Of a DNA stretch of 64,000 nucleotides, positions 48,883 through 59,888 are shown piece after piece. The translations under genes were made by a program, and so were the position numbers. The notes beneath the pieces are model-generated. The model was given only the letters and a program-made list of their open reading frames with translations. It made no database searches and was not told the origin of the DNA. The stretch lies in contig CM057135.1 in NCBI GenBank assembly GCA_029964075.1, forward strand, positions 24,330,863-24,394,862, read 5' to 3'. This stretch comes from Patiria pectinifera (Eukaryota > Echinodermata > Asteroidea > Valvatida > Asterinidae). Position 1 is the stretch's first letter. The number at the start of each line of letters is the position of its first letter.

Positions 48883-49345
48883 TTAACCCTAAAGGGGCCG
48901 GGTTATTTTGACCATCTCTCAGCCGGGGGGGGGCGGATTCCGCCCCCCCCCTAAGATCTCGGCCATGGAGTGACGAAAAATTTTGAAACTCGGCACATGC
49001 ATAGAGCAACTCTTCCTAAACATACCCAAGAAATTTCATGACTATAGGTCAAAGGGTTTTGGAATAATGGCTAATTAATTATTCATATGTACGAATGGCA
49101 ATTCTGCTCTGTGTACACGACGTATATGCAAAAATTCAGTTTTGACGGCGCGTAGCGCCGGAAAATTTTTCGCTACGCGGCAACCCGTGGTCCGATTTTT
49201 ATGTTTTTGGTACCAAAAGATGCGCAAAGCTCGAGGCTAAAAAGTCATAACAGCTCGGGTTGCGAAAAAAATTTTTTTAGAGGCTATCACGGAAAATGTT
49301 GAGGGGGGGGCGGATTCCGCCCCCCCCCGGCCCCTTTAGGGTTAA
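48883..49345. mobile_element. TTAACCCTAAAGG MITE with perfect ends (family 4)
   Basis: TTAACCCTAAAGGGGCCGGG and its exact reverse complement bound 463 bp. Just inside each end sits the same G8-9-cggattccg-C8-9 palindrome (48926-48951 and 49303-49328). The interior has a third dyad, 'gcgcgtagcgccg' against 'cgctacgcg'. TTAA followed by CCC fits piggyBac-type termini. No ORF for a transposase. Confidence 0.93.
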
Positions 49346-51989
49346 ATCACTGGAGTAAACCTGACAATCTAGGGCATGCATGTATTCCTGTAGATTACGG
49401 ACAGCAATTTTTGTTCCAATTTTGTTTAGACCTTCCCCTCCAGACTATTTCCTCTTTTCTCTTTTTTGGAACGATTAATTTATTAAATCCGGCCGATAAA
49501 CCAACCCCTTTCCCCCACCGGCTTTCCGTCTTCCGCCCTGCACAGAGGCGATACCCCCACACCCCTCTCAACACCACCCACACCCTGTCAACACACCCTC
49601 TTGGCACCCATCCCTCCCTCTTAGCACCCAGTCGGAGAACTATCAAGATTCCAAAGTTATAAAGCTGGCAACGGCTTCCTAGCCCTGCTATGGTTTGATA
49701 AGCCCAGCATGGGACAGATTAAACAAGTGTATCCAGTTTTTCCTCTAAGTTTTTTTTCCCCTGAGAGAGTGCCCACCCTGAATAAAGTCCCGGCCCTATT
49801 TGGGGTTTTGGGATAGTCTGGATTTAAATTTTGCTTCCCAAATTCAGCCAGTCCTGATTCCTAGCGGGTGCATTTAAGCCACACCAGCAACAGAGGGCGC
49901 TATCAGCAAGATACAGTCTTGGGAACTTTGGCACTCAGGGCCCAGAAATTATATGCATGCTATGTCTTAGCTAATGCATGCATATAAACTTGAATCAGAA
50001 AGTAAGACTGGCTTAGCTCAGAAGCTTCCTAAAACCTACAAAATTTCTCCACAATCTGTCTGAATCCCTTTGTCAAGGTTTAGATTTCTTGAGATACTTC
50101 CCAATTTTGAGGATTAAAAAAAACAAAAAACTTTGAAATCCGGTTTTCTTGGGTTTTACCATTCAGGTTTTTGTTTTGTTTTTGCATTTTGTACTAAACC
50201 AAGTAAAAGATTTGTACAAGAGTAGCCATTGGGTGAACGTTCTTGCGTCGTTGGTTGTTACACTCCCTCATGATCATGATAACAAACCCTCCGCCGAATA
50301 TTTCCTGATTTTTTTTGTTATTCCCTAATTTCACCCCTGCTTTGTGGATTTTGGAAGACCTGGAAGAATTTCATGAAGGGTTATCGAAGGCTCCCCTTAA
50401 TTGTCATCCCTGGATTGACATTTGATTTGTAAAACAGACATGAGGTGCTCAAAATTGATATTCCATTTGTATTTATTGTATTTATTGGATAGTGGTTTTG
50501 GATATTGGTTTTGCCTTGGTGTAATTCTTCTCTGTCAAACAGAATGTCATTTTTGAGTTCAGCACTAAAAATGTGTTTTCTCACAAGTCGTTTGTGAATT
50601 TTTTCCTCATAATCACTCGAGACAACACTGAGTATTGTGTCGGTGAAGAGCAAAAACCTAATATTGAATGCATGTTTTTTTGGTGGTTTTTTTTTGTGTA
50701 TTTTAAATACTGGATCATAGTTTTTGCCTGGGCGTCATTTTCTTGTGTCCGCAAAAATATTGGGCCTGAATCAGTTTGCGTCAGAGGTCATGATATCACG
50801 CACTGGCTGTTTTTATACACAGGCACGGCTGACGGGTTAAAAACGTCAAGATTGCGTTGACTCGTCTCCGGGTGACGTCTAAACACGCTAATCCCTCGTG
50901 CCTTCTGTACACACACACAAAGTCGGTGAAGTCTGTGGAGGTGGACTGTTCGGTATTCATCTTGATTTGGCTGCTGTGCACGGCCTATTGTACAATTAAT
51001 GCTCTAGTGCACAACTTGGAGTATTGAAACATATGAGGTTTCAGCAAGAAATAGCACAAATACTGTTGAAATGACTCTTGTGAATCAGTATTTGTGGCGT
51101 TTGGCTATATATATCAGAAGTTTGCTGGACAATTTTGCCTTTTGCGAATATCCAAATTTTCGGCAAAAATAATCCTGGCGCGAAGTTTAAAAAAACCCAT
51201 TCCTGTACTCTCTCTCCATCTTACATGTACTTTTTTGGTTGAAAAGGACCGAATTAATCATTTTGTAATAGTCACACCCGATCTGGATACAGTTACGCCA
51301 AACCGGTTTTCTAAATTTATAGTGAGCCTTTTAATTTGGCACTATAACTTTTGACCTACTTGTTTCAGAGTCCGAAATGTGTGAGTTACAAGATAGGGGC
51401 GGTGTTTACAAAATCACAAGCCAAATTTCCATGGAAAATATCTGATTTTTGAAAATTGAATTTCCTGTTTATCATCAATAATCCAGAACGCTGCCAAGAG
51501 TTGAGCAGGAAATGGTGGCCATTTTTTTTTTAGGTTGCCAGAAATCAGTCAATCTTTGACTATTGGGATTTATAAAGTACACATTAAGAGCCTGCAACAG
51601 CTTTGAAAGGATTTACACAATTTTCAATTAACGACCAAATTATCATCCAGACACTATGTGTTTTTCTTAATTTACAAATTGTTTATGACTGTGCCAATCA
51701 TCTTGTAAAGAAAATTTAATATTGGGTTTTAACCTTCACTGACGTTATTTCTTAAGCAGTTAACGTCGGGAATATTTTGACAAGAACGGAACGAGGCGCG
51801 GGATTACTTTTCACTTGACCTCAATGCCAGGCAGCCATCACCCTCGGGCAGCACACTCATATTTCCGGCCTCGCTCGCTGCGAGTGAGTAGCTGACAGAT
51901 ATTTCCGGCCTCGCTCCCTGCGTGTTTATTTGTCATCCGTTCCGAATACCGCAAAACCTTTACATGTATACACGTCATCCAGCGCAAAC

Positions 51990-52125
51990 TGCACTGTACA
52001 CTCAGTGCTGTTTGAGATCTTCCAGGAGAAGGTTCACAATCTTACTTGGGTGGGACTCGAACCCACGACCTCCTGATTACTAGTGTAGTCGTCTCACTCT
52101 CTGGACCAACGAGCTTGCTTGCATC
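51990..52125 (-). repeat. tRNA-derived SINE family E, copy 2
   Basis: The minus strand has 'gtgggttcgagtcccaccca' (B box) preceded by 'aatcaggaggtc' and 'gagtgagacgactacactag'. The flank shares 'ctcagtg.tgt' and 'ttcacaa.cttac' with copy 1. Confidence 0.78.
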
Positions 52126-54207
52126 AGCAAGTAGTTTATTGTTGGAGAAAGCTAAACAAAATCGTTCAGGATCTCACCAGTTTCATTTATGTCCAGGAAA
52201 AAGTCTGAAATTGTGGACAATTTTCAGGAAAACATGATACTCTATTAGAGAAAGGGGATGGGGGGGGGCCCACAGTGCTAGACATCTAAAGGCCTTTTCA
52301 CACCAGACAAATCTCGGGGTTGGCGCAGAGTTGACATAGGGTTGAAAACATGCGGCATTTCAAACTTGACAATTTTCAACCCTGCGCTGACCCTGAGATT
52401 GACCCTGGGTTATGGGGGTCCATAACCACATTTGTCCTGCTGGTAAAATGTGGCACTGTTTACACCAGACAGAGATCACAGAGATCTATGATTGTTGAAA
52501 TTGCCTGTGATCCAAATTTGCACAGGTGTTTTTGGGGAAAACAGTCGCTTCTCATTTCTCCATTTTATAACGCTCTCTTTGACTCTCTTTTATTTTGTTC
52601 TTGGTTGATCAACACATTGTGACATTTGATATTTGTAAACAGCCAGACAGAGATCGCAGACAAATTGTCTACAATCCAGATTTGTTTGGGGGGGGGGGAG
52701 AGATACATGTAAGAGGTCATTTTTTTGTTTGTTCTTGTTTCTCAGCATCATATTTTTTTTATAATTAATTTCGTCGTGGACCTTTAGCTCTGATTTCATC
52801 CACGTGGTTTTTATTATGACCATCAGGAAATGCCCTAGACAACCAATTCATATATAATACGACCCTTTCCCTCAGGGCAAAAAAATACTAATTTTTGTTG
52901 AGACGCAGCCAGGAGTCTCACCAGGATTTTAGGGTGGGGACAGTTTTAAATTGGGGCTTTAGACCAACACACCGGTTTTGGGCGATTCCGCTCCGTTCCA
53001 CAATGTCAGACATCTTAATGAGCTGCTGTTGGAAAAACCAGCGTGATATATCACTAATAATGAGAAGAAAACAAGTACAGACCAAACTAAGGTACCACCC
53101 CCAGTAACCCTAACCGAACTCAACCCATCAAAGCCCAACAGCAGGTTTTGTTGAAATCTGTTAGGATAGGGACCGGTACAGTACCTCTAAACTGATGGTC
53201 TTTTACATTGGGTTTGGCATACCGATACCTCCAGAAACTAAGTCAAACAATGTGTGTGTACGATTTCCATTGTGGGTGTTGAAATTTTCCAGAATGGGTA
53301 TGGTTCCCAGTAAATTAAAAATGTATGCTAGGGAGTTAGGATGTGGTGGGACTTACATGTACCGGTACGTTGGATTTTACGGGAAAAAACGTTTTTTGGA
53401 AACGTTTCTGTAATGGTTGTAGAAGTTACATGTACAGTGGTAATTGTTTTTCATGTTCATGTACTAGCAGTTTTCAAAGAGTGACATTACATTTTTTACA
53501 GTTTGGGGGCAATTCTCAATTTTTTACCGTCAATGCGGGGGGGAGGGGGGGGAGTGCCAGCCTTACACGTATATACTTGTGTGCTTGGTGGGACTGCTGG
53601 ACTTGGTTTAAATCATCGTTGACTTTGTTAACCAAAGGAAATAGCCTATACATGGGAAATAAGATACATATGAAGATCTGACATAAATAATTATTGTTTC
53701 CATATTCTTTTATGTTTTTGGGTTTGCTATACCACACTCAAATAAAACAAAATTTGTTGGGACTTCGTAGAAATCAGTGTATTTCCTTTCACTCTGACTT
53801 CCCATGTGTCTAGCCTCATTGTGACGCACAGTTAGTGGTTGTGTTGATATAGACAATGTCAGTTTCACCCCCCAGATCTAGCAACGGGGCTGATTGCAAC
53901 CGTATTTCATGTATATAGTGTGGGAAATTGAAATGCAAGTGGAAAACATTGATTATAATTGGGATGTATTCAGATGTGTAAATGGCATATTCAATTCACG
54001 CACTGATGGTTGTATAGTCAATAACTGACCGATTGACATTGCTATCTGTGGGAAAGAACAAAGACTGAAGTAGCATCTAATGTATCATGTACTGAAGTGG
54101 GGCCACACTTTAATGTATGTCACATTTCATAGTAGTGCATTGAATACCAGTTGAAAAAAAAGACGCCCTATTCGCTCTTTGCACGCTCCGCCACAAGCAT
54201 GCAGAGC

Positions 54208-54338
54208 CTCGATCTGGCAACTTTACACAATGAATATAGCCGGTTCAGTGATTCCCGGGTACACACGGGTATCACTGAACCCCGACACGGGACTCACTGA
54301 ACCGGCTATAGCTATTGTTTAAGGTTGCCCGATCGAGA
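54208..54338. repeat. 131-bp hairpin element upstream of POMP exon 5
   Basis: The left arm 'gatctggcaactttacacaa' + 'tgaatatagccggttcagtg' pairs with the right arm 'cactgaaccggctatagcta' + 'ttgtttaaggttgcccgatc'. The inner 74 bp (54236-54309) form the strongest stem. It lies 110-240 bp before the acceptor at 54448, and a scrap of MITE family 2 follows at 54346-54371. Confidence 0.85.
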
Positions 54339-54448
54339 CAACAGCAAAAGCAAATGTTGTATATTCCCTTTGTTTATTTACAGGTATGGAATTTTCTCTT
54401 GTTAATTTTTTGGTTCCCATCTTTTGTTTCATTTTTTTTGGTTGGCAG

Positions 54449-54516
54449 CTCCAGGTGATGCAGAAGTCATGGGCAACCCCCACGCACTCATGGAGAAGAA
54501 ACTGGGCCTACTTTGA
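54449..54516 (+). CDS. POMP: POMP coding exon 5 (stop codon exon)
   Basis: The terminal coding exon completes an Ala codon and encodes PGDAEVMGNPHALMEKKLGLL, then TGA at 54514-54516. EVMG.PH and the KLGLL end are typical of the family's C-terminus, which contacts the beta subunits. The acceptor is tttttttggttggcag. The next AATAAA downstream is at 55474, so the 3' UTR may cross two large palindromic repeats. Confidence 0.96.
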
Positions 54517-54600
54517 TGAAAAGCTTGTCTGAAACATGTGATATCAGTGGTGGTTCAGTAAATTAGCATTGTGTAAAGCTTTTGAAAGAATGTAAACTTT

Positions 54601-54953
54601 TATATAACCGACATACAGATCCTTGTCATTTGATTGGTGGAACTCACATCACGTGACATTCGTTATTGCTCCCATTCACGCCGCGTCTCAAAAAGTACTA
54701 TCCGCCCATGGGGAATGGGAAATACTATTCAACAGTTAGGATCATGACGCGGTATTTGTGTGCAAATGCATGCTGGTGTGCGCGTTCAGGGTTGCATGTA
54801 GCGCGTATTGTTCCAAAGAGCTTGGGCTACAGCGTTAGGTTCAAATATTTTCGTGAAGGGGTGGTTTGGAAGAGAGAAATACATTTTCCTCCAGTTTTGT
54901 ATTGAAAAAAAGTTCAAATATATCAAATGACAAGGATCTATACGTCAGTTATA
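54601..54953. repeat. 353-bp inverted-repeat element in the POMP 3' region
   Basis: The ends TATATAACCGACATACAGAT + CCTTGTCATTTGA (54601-54633) and their near complement (54923-54953) form about 31-bp arms with a few mismatches. The centre has an open frame of no recognisable family. Confidence 0.82.
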
Positions 54954-54958
54954 GAAAA

Positions 54959-55120
54959 CAAATATTGAGTGGCTTTAAATTGTGAAATGGGAGGAATATT
55001 ATCGCTCGGTAAAATCTGGACTTTTCCAGTTCACTCGGCTTCGCCTCGTGAAATGGAAAAGTCCAGATTTTACCTTGCGATAATATTCCTCCCATTCCAC
55101 GCTGAGCCACTCAATATTTG
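54959..55120. repeat. 162-bp long palindrome
   Basis: Arms of about 78 bp, CAAATATTGAGTGGCT at the start and AGCCACTCAATATTTG at the end, flank a tiny loop around 'cggcttcgcctcg'. Internal blocks 'atgggaggaatattatcgc' and 'ggtaaaatctggacttttcc' pair exactly. It lies about 440 bp after the POMP stop and before the first AATAAA, so it may be transcribed. Confidence 0.92.
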
Positions 55121-55473
55121 TATACTATGAAACTTCGTGCAGCGATGATATTTGTGAATTGGTCATTCTCTACATTTAGGGTGCAAAGTGTGACATTTTT
55201 CCTGTCCTGTAACCTGGTACCTTGGTATTTTGTAATTTGCCATTCAAGTACGGTATCATTAAGAATGACAGGAAACAAAGTGGACCCCAGATTCATAGAG
55301 TGACTCATTTGTGAACAGCTTTTAAGATATGTAAACTTCCAATGGAACTTGGAAGCATTGGAAATATTTAGAGATGTATGGCACGTACCCTGTATGAACT
55401 GGTAGTTTGAAGAGATTGGCGTACAATTGTTTTTGGTGGTAATTTGCACTTTTCATTCATTTCAAAAGAGAGG

Positions 55474-55479
55474 AATAAA
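55474..55479 (+). terminator. Candidate POMP polyadenylation signal
   Basis: AATAAA lies 958 bp past the POMP stop. It is the first canonical signal downstream, followed by tgtgtcacgtgcgtgtatga, a GT-rich stretch. A second candidate is at 56460-56465. Confidence 0.4.
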
Positions 55480-56657
55480 TTGTGTCACGTGCGTGTATGA
55501 GTTTATCACTATTGACCTATAAACAGTGTATTCGTGTACAGTTGCATCAGCCCTTGCTTATTGCCAATATGGTGTATTTTCATGCGAATAAGGAATTTGG
55601 TCTGTTGCTTTGTCACAAGAGGGCGCACTTTTAAATTCATGGGTTTTTTTTTACAAGGCAGACCTACAATTGGCTGTTTTCAATACATATCTTGGCTGTA
55701 AGTCCAAAGTTAAATTAAGCTAAAACTAAAGAAAAGGACATTGAAGGTACACCAATGAAACAACAAAAACCCACAAGGTTTTTTTTTAGGGAACAGTAAA
55801 AAGGAAAAGGCGGTTCTTTTCTAGGTGCAGGTGTGAAGGTTTTCACAAAAGCCAAGCTGTGAATTTTTGTAAAGGATGAAACTTTTGTTACAAGTTTATC
55901 ATTTCATAAGGCATTCTGCATTTAATTTAATACCCTCGATAAAATACACTCTCATAATTTTATAAAGGCACCTTACAAATGTTCTCACAATTTAGTATGT
56001 TGGTTCGATAATATGTAGAAGTGATTCCATAATTATTGTCATTACTCTATACTTATAATAAGTTCCACAACACGAAATATTCCACATCTACTTGTTACAT
56101 CATTAAAGTACTTTCCAAAACGGGATACAAAATTCTTCGTTGTGTGCTGTGGTTTCTTTAAAGTTATATTTGGAATTTATATGACTTATTTTCAAATTGG
56201 ATTATTTGGAATGAAATTTGTTACCTTTGATGTTTGTGAGTTTAAAATATTTTAACACAATACATGTAGTTACATTACTTGCATAAAAGTTGCATGCATT
56301 TGTCTACCATTTGAAATGTCATAAAAACAACACGCTATTGGTTGCAAGCTAATAAAAATGCTAACAAAAACTGTTTATGTAACACAGTTAACCAATTACA
56401 ATACAAAACCACATTTTGAAAATCATGCATTGAGAACTTAAAAATTCACTAGTATCAAAAATAAAGTAATTTCTTTTCACTCTACAATACAAACATGCTT
56501 AGTGATGTATCATATAAAAAATGACATACTACATGCACACAGTACTATGATTTTCTTAGAAATTCATAACAATTGAAAAGATGTTAACCAGGCAATTTTA
56601 GTGAGTAAAGTGTGGACTCTATCTAGTCCTCCCAAGTCGACCACAAGTCATCTGGTC

Positions 56658-57347
56658 CCCAGGCATGAGAATCTTCCTGTTTAAACAGGAATTCCTGGGT
56701 TTTTTTGTTACATACAGTTCTGCTTTTTTATTGTTTTCAGCCCGTTTTGGGGGCTTTGTTTTGCCTGATTTCACATCTGGGGCACGTTTTGGCGCTGTGA
56801 CCGTAAACATGTTTCTGGTTCGCGGCCGTTTTGGTGTTTCGGTTACACAGAAATGACGTCATTTTTTCGACCAAAGTTGAACCGAAGTTTCCGGTCCGTT
56901 CGCTTATGTTTCAAGATGGCGGAAAGGTACATGTAAACAAGCTTAGCAGACGACGTTACTTTTTACCATAAATGGGGTTTAAATAGTGGGTTTTTACCTT
57001 CAATTGGTACGAAAGTTGATACAGAATATCAGGCCTACTCTTTTTAGAACTTTAGGGAAACGCTATAAAAAAAACCTCGCACTTTTGCTTTGAATGTTAT
57101 TGTTAATCATGTCCGGTCGCCGCGTGATTTTTTTGGGGTTGTGTGCAGTCACGTAGGCAGTAACATGACGTCATGAACAATTTTCCGGTCAGACGTTTTC
57201 GCAGCGCACAGGAAACATGTTTCGGGTCACGGCTGTGACGTCAGAAACATGTTCCAGTTCAAGGGTCGCCAAAACGTGCTCCTGTATTCCTCTTTTTGCC
57301 CAAGTTTCCTGGGGGTTTTTAAATTGAAATTCATTCTCATGCCTGGG
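56658..57347. mobile_element. 690-bp TIR element
   Basis: CCCAGGCATGAGAAT at the left and ATTCTCATGCCTGGG at the right are exact inverted repeats. The interior has inverted words around 'aaacatgtttctggttcgcg', 'gttttggcgctgtgacc' against 'gggtcgccaaaacg', and 'atgacgtca' repeats. No transposase. Confidence 0.87.
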
Positions 57348-57539
57348 CCCCAAGTCAAGTCACAAGTTATTCTACTGTAAATTTGACTTGTGTTTTACTT
57401 GTACTTGTGATAGAACTGTGATGGACTAGTAATGGATTAGTGATGGACTTGACTGTAACACCGACACAATTTCACAAGATTGTTTGCAATCGTAGATGCA
57501 TCTTTGCACCTCTCATTCAGGGTTTACGTTACGAGTATA

Positions 57540-58045
57540 TCATTTGCAGCTATCCAAAAAGTAACTGACAACATTATTGTTAAACAGCATACTTGGTTCA
57601 AAGATGGTAACGGCACTAAACTCCCTGTGAAATAATTCTTTCTGGCATGCTGTCATTTTGAAGAAAAAGGTCATGTCCCAAAATGCGTCCTTGTAAATTT
57701 CCATTAGTAGTTTTCAATTTGGCGAAGCCGTGGATAGTTGCGCGCAAGCGTTGACATGATGCACGGTTGCTATAATTCGTCAGTTCAGTGCATGACATCA
57801 CGTAGCTGCAATCGGCTGAATGAGAACGTGTCCCGGACGCTGATTTTGGGCGCAATTCAACCAAGACTCGGCAACTTTTGAATTGAAATCGAGATCTTGG
57901 AATATGGTTTTCTCGGAATAACAGCATTCACTGAGCTAAAACTTCATCAAGTTAGTTGTTAAGCACCCTTCTTTAGAGTTTGAGCACTTTTGTTGCTTCA
58001 AACGAAAAAAGTGCACAAGTGACAACTGAACTACTATACCTTTAA
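57540..58045 (-). mobile_element. TTAA MITE, family 1, copy d (inverted)
   Basis: The copy reads 'atcatttgcagctatccaaa' at the left and ends 'ctgaactactatacctttaa'. Interior blocks 'cactaaactccctgtgaaat' and 'ttgttgcttcaaacgaaaaa' match copies a to c. The outermost left end is eroded. Confidence 0.84.
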
Positions 58046-58079
58046 GGAACAACAGCACTAATACCATGGAGGTTGCACA

Positions 58080-58850
58080 TTTGGAATAATACTGTATTGT
58101 TGCATGCAAGAATAAATGCTGCAATGTGGTTACTCAGTATTTCTTTGCCAGAATTTTTCAGGCAGTTAAGCAGCTTCTTGCAGGCTGAGCAAGGCTAAAG
58201 TGTGTTTGAATGATCCATATTTGCTCTTGAGTCAGGGAACAAGACATGCAAAGTACTGTATTGTTGGGAGAATCCTGATTGGACAGTGATATTTTAGATG
58301 CTCTTGGAGTCTGGGAACAAGACCTGCATAATACTGTATTGTTGGGAGATAAACGCTGCAATTCGATTCGTCAATATTTCTTCTCAAGAATTTTTCAAGC
58401 AGTTAAGCACCTATGGAGGCTGAGCATGTCAGCAGGCAGCTCATAGTGTGCTTACACGGTCCTGATTGGGCAGTGACATTTTAGATGCTCTTGGAGTCTG
58501 GGAACAAGACCTGCATAATACTGTATTGTTGGGAGATAATGCTGCAATTCTCACCGTCAACATTTCTCCTGAAGAATTTTTCAGGCAGTTAAGCGGCCTT
58601 TGCAGGCTGAGAATGTCAGCATGTGGCTCATATTATGCTTACAGGATCCTGATTGGGCAGCGACATTTAAGATGCTCTTTGAGTCTAGGAACAAGACCTG
58701 CATAATACTGTATTGTTGGGAGATAAATGCTGCAATTCGATTCATCAACATTTCCCCCGAATTTTTCAAGCAGTTAAGTAGCCCTTGTGTGTTTGCATGA
58801 TCTTTATTGGGCAGTGAAGTTTGAGGTGCTCTTTCAGTCTGAAAACAAGA
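58080..58850. repeat. 186-bp tandem repeat, about four copies
   Basis: Units contain 'gtctgggaacaagacctgca', 'taatactgtattgttgggag', 'ataaa.gctgcaattc' and 'gaatttttcaagcagttaag'. The first and last copies are diverged or truncated, and one internal copy lacks about 100 bp. Short open frames across it are by-products. Confidence 0.88.
58803..58808 (-). terminator. Candidate ATP7 polyadenylation signal
   Basis: On the minus strand this is AATAAA, about 1.08 kb past the ATP7 stop. It lies inside the last degenerate copy of the 186-bp tandem repeat. Other variant signals could be used. Confidence 0.3.
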
Positions 58851-59312
58851 TTAGACATGCTGCTGTCGAAGTGCTTTGGGTTTTTAGGGAAATTTGCAAA
58901 CTGACCTATAACTATTCTGTGAAGCTGTTGAAAATTTATGCGCTTACCAAACATCCCTCAAGAACCAGTTGCAAATTTAATTTTATGCTGAGGCGCCTAG
59001 CAAAATGAACCGGTGGTAAGCAGTTTTTGGCAGTTTGAGAATATCAAGCAGTTTTAGGAGAGAAACCTTGGTCTCCAGGTCTAAGCTGATATTTGGGTAA
59101 GCAGTATGTAAATACGTTTGCTGAAATTTGAATGAATTTGCCTGGCATTGTTTTTTTTTGCTTAATAGCTCCGCATGAGATTGCTAGCAGATTTGGATAT
59201 TCTTCCTCGTCCTCACTTTGAGAGAAACTTGGATCTGCCAGGTCATGCTGATTTATGACGAGCACCATTTGAAGACATTTGTTAAGCAATTTTGTTCTTC
59301 TTAGCTACTTGT

Positions 59313-59728
59313 GTGGTGCTGTGGTCCAATGGTTACGGTGTTCGACTCGTGTGCCGTGGTACATGGGTTCAAATCCTGACCGTGGGAACATGGTGCTTGT
59401 GCTCTTGAGCAAGGCACTTTACCATTATTGCTTCGTCCTTCGGATGGGACGTAAAGCCGTAGGTCCCGTGTGTTGTGTAATGCACGTTAAAGAACCGAGT
59501 AACACTTATCGCTATAAGAGAAGGGGTTTGCCTCAGTGTTTCTGGCAGTGGCTGCTTAATGCGCCGCAGCACCTTGTAAACCCTTATAAATTGCTACATA
59601 ATGGGTCTCATATTTCTCATAAACTTCATTTACCTGGCTTTAATAATAGACATAATTTCCAGCGCCTTGAGTACCTAATTGTTGGTAGATACGTGCGCTA
59701 TGTAAGACTCTGGTATTATTATTATTAC
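59313..59728 (+). repeat. tRNA-derived SINE family B, full copy with LINE-like tail
   Basis: It starts 'gtggtgctgtggtccaatgg' (A box), then 'gtgccgtggtacatgggttc' + 'aaatcc' (B box), then the 'gagcaaggcactttacc' body. It ends 'cagcgccttgagtac' + 'gtgcgctatgtaagac' + an ATT run, the 3' tail shared with CR1/L2-type LINEs. It is about 416 bp, 160 bp left of the ATP7 stop, and probably in the ATP7 3' UTR. Confidence 0.9.
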
Positions 59729-59888
59729 TCCACAAATTGGTTTTATGATTGCAAGCAGTTTAACATTTCCTCACTCTCACTTAAGAAAGTTTGATCTCCG
59801 AATCTGAGCCAAATGCCAACCAACATTCAAATACAATTTTCTAGGCAATATTTAAAGCTGGGCAGCTCCAGTTTTTTTTAAAGGTAAT

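Larger units (their letters stand above)
44018..54448 (+). other. POMP intron 4 (10.4 kb)
   Basis: It holds two CGACGCGTCG elements, SINE E (two copies), a CCCTCC MITE, two inverted 200-bp TIR elements, the TTAACCCTAAAGG MITE and a small hairpin element. The stretches 46940-48000, 49400-51980 and 52680-54170 show nothing recognisable apart from low-complexity tracts (pyrimidine-rich 49430-49640) and dispersed acatgta words. Confidence 0.9.
4436..54516 (+). other. POMP: POMP gene span (proteasome maturation protein), five coding exons
   Basis: The gene joins coding segments 4458-4552, 38098-38158, 43192-43293, 43924-44017 and 54449-54516, giving 420 bp and 139 residues plus a TGA stop. Intron phases are 2, 0, 0 and 1 and all reading frames join cleanly. 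The product belongs to the UMP1/POMP family, a chaperone that binds half-proteasomes at the ER or in the cytosol, helps beta-subunit incorporation and dimerisation, and is then degraded as the first substrate. Family hallmarks seen are SHPLE near residue 44, GLHAPLKLQME in the middle, SLDTLLGRDETIGFEDYLN, and the C-terminal KLGLL. Length is almost the same as human POMP (141). Introns are 33545, 5033, 630 and 10431 bp. The 5' end of the transcript is not identified; the start exon has an acceptor-like sequence directly upstream, so a noncoding first exon probably lies further left. Confidence 0.95.
54517..59888. other. Interval between the POMP and ATP7 stop codons
   Basis: It contains both 3' UTRs and intergenic DNA. 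It carries the 54601-55120 palindromic pair, the 690-bp TIR element, MITE family 1 copy d, a 186-bp tandem repeat and a SINE B. The stretch 55480-56650 is AT-rich with nothing recognisable apart from a second AATAAA at 56460-56465. Confidence 0.9.
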
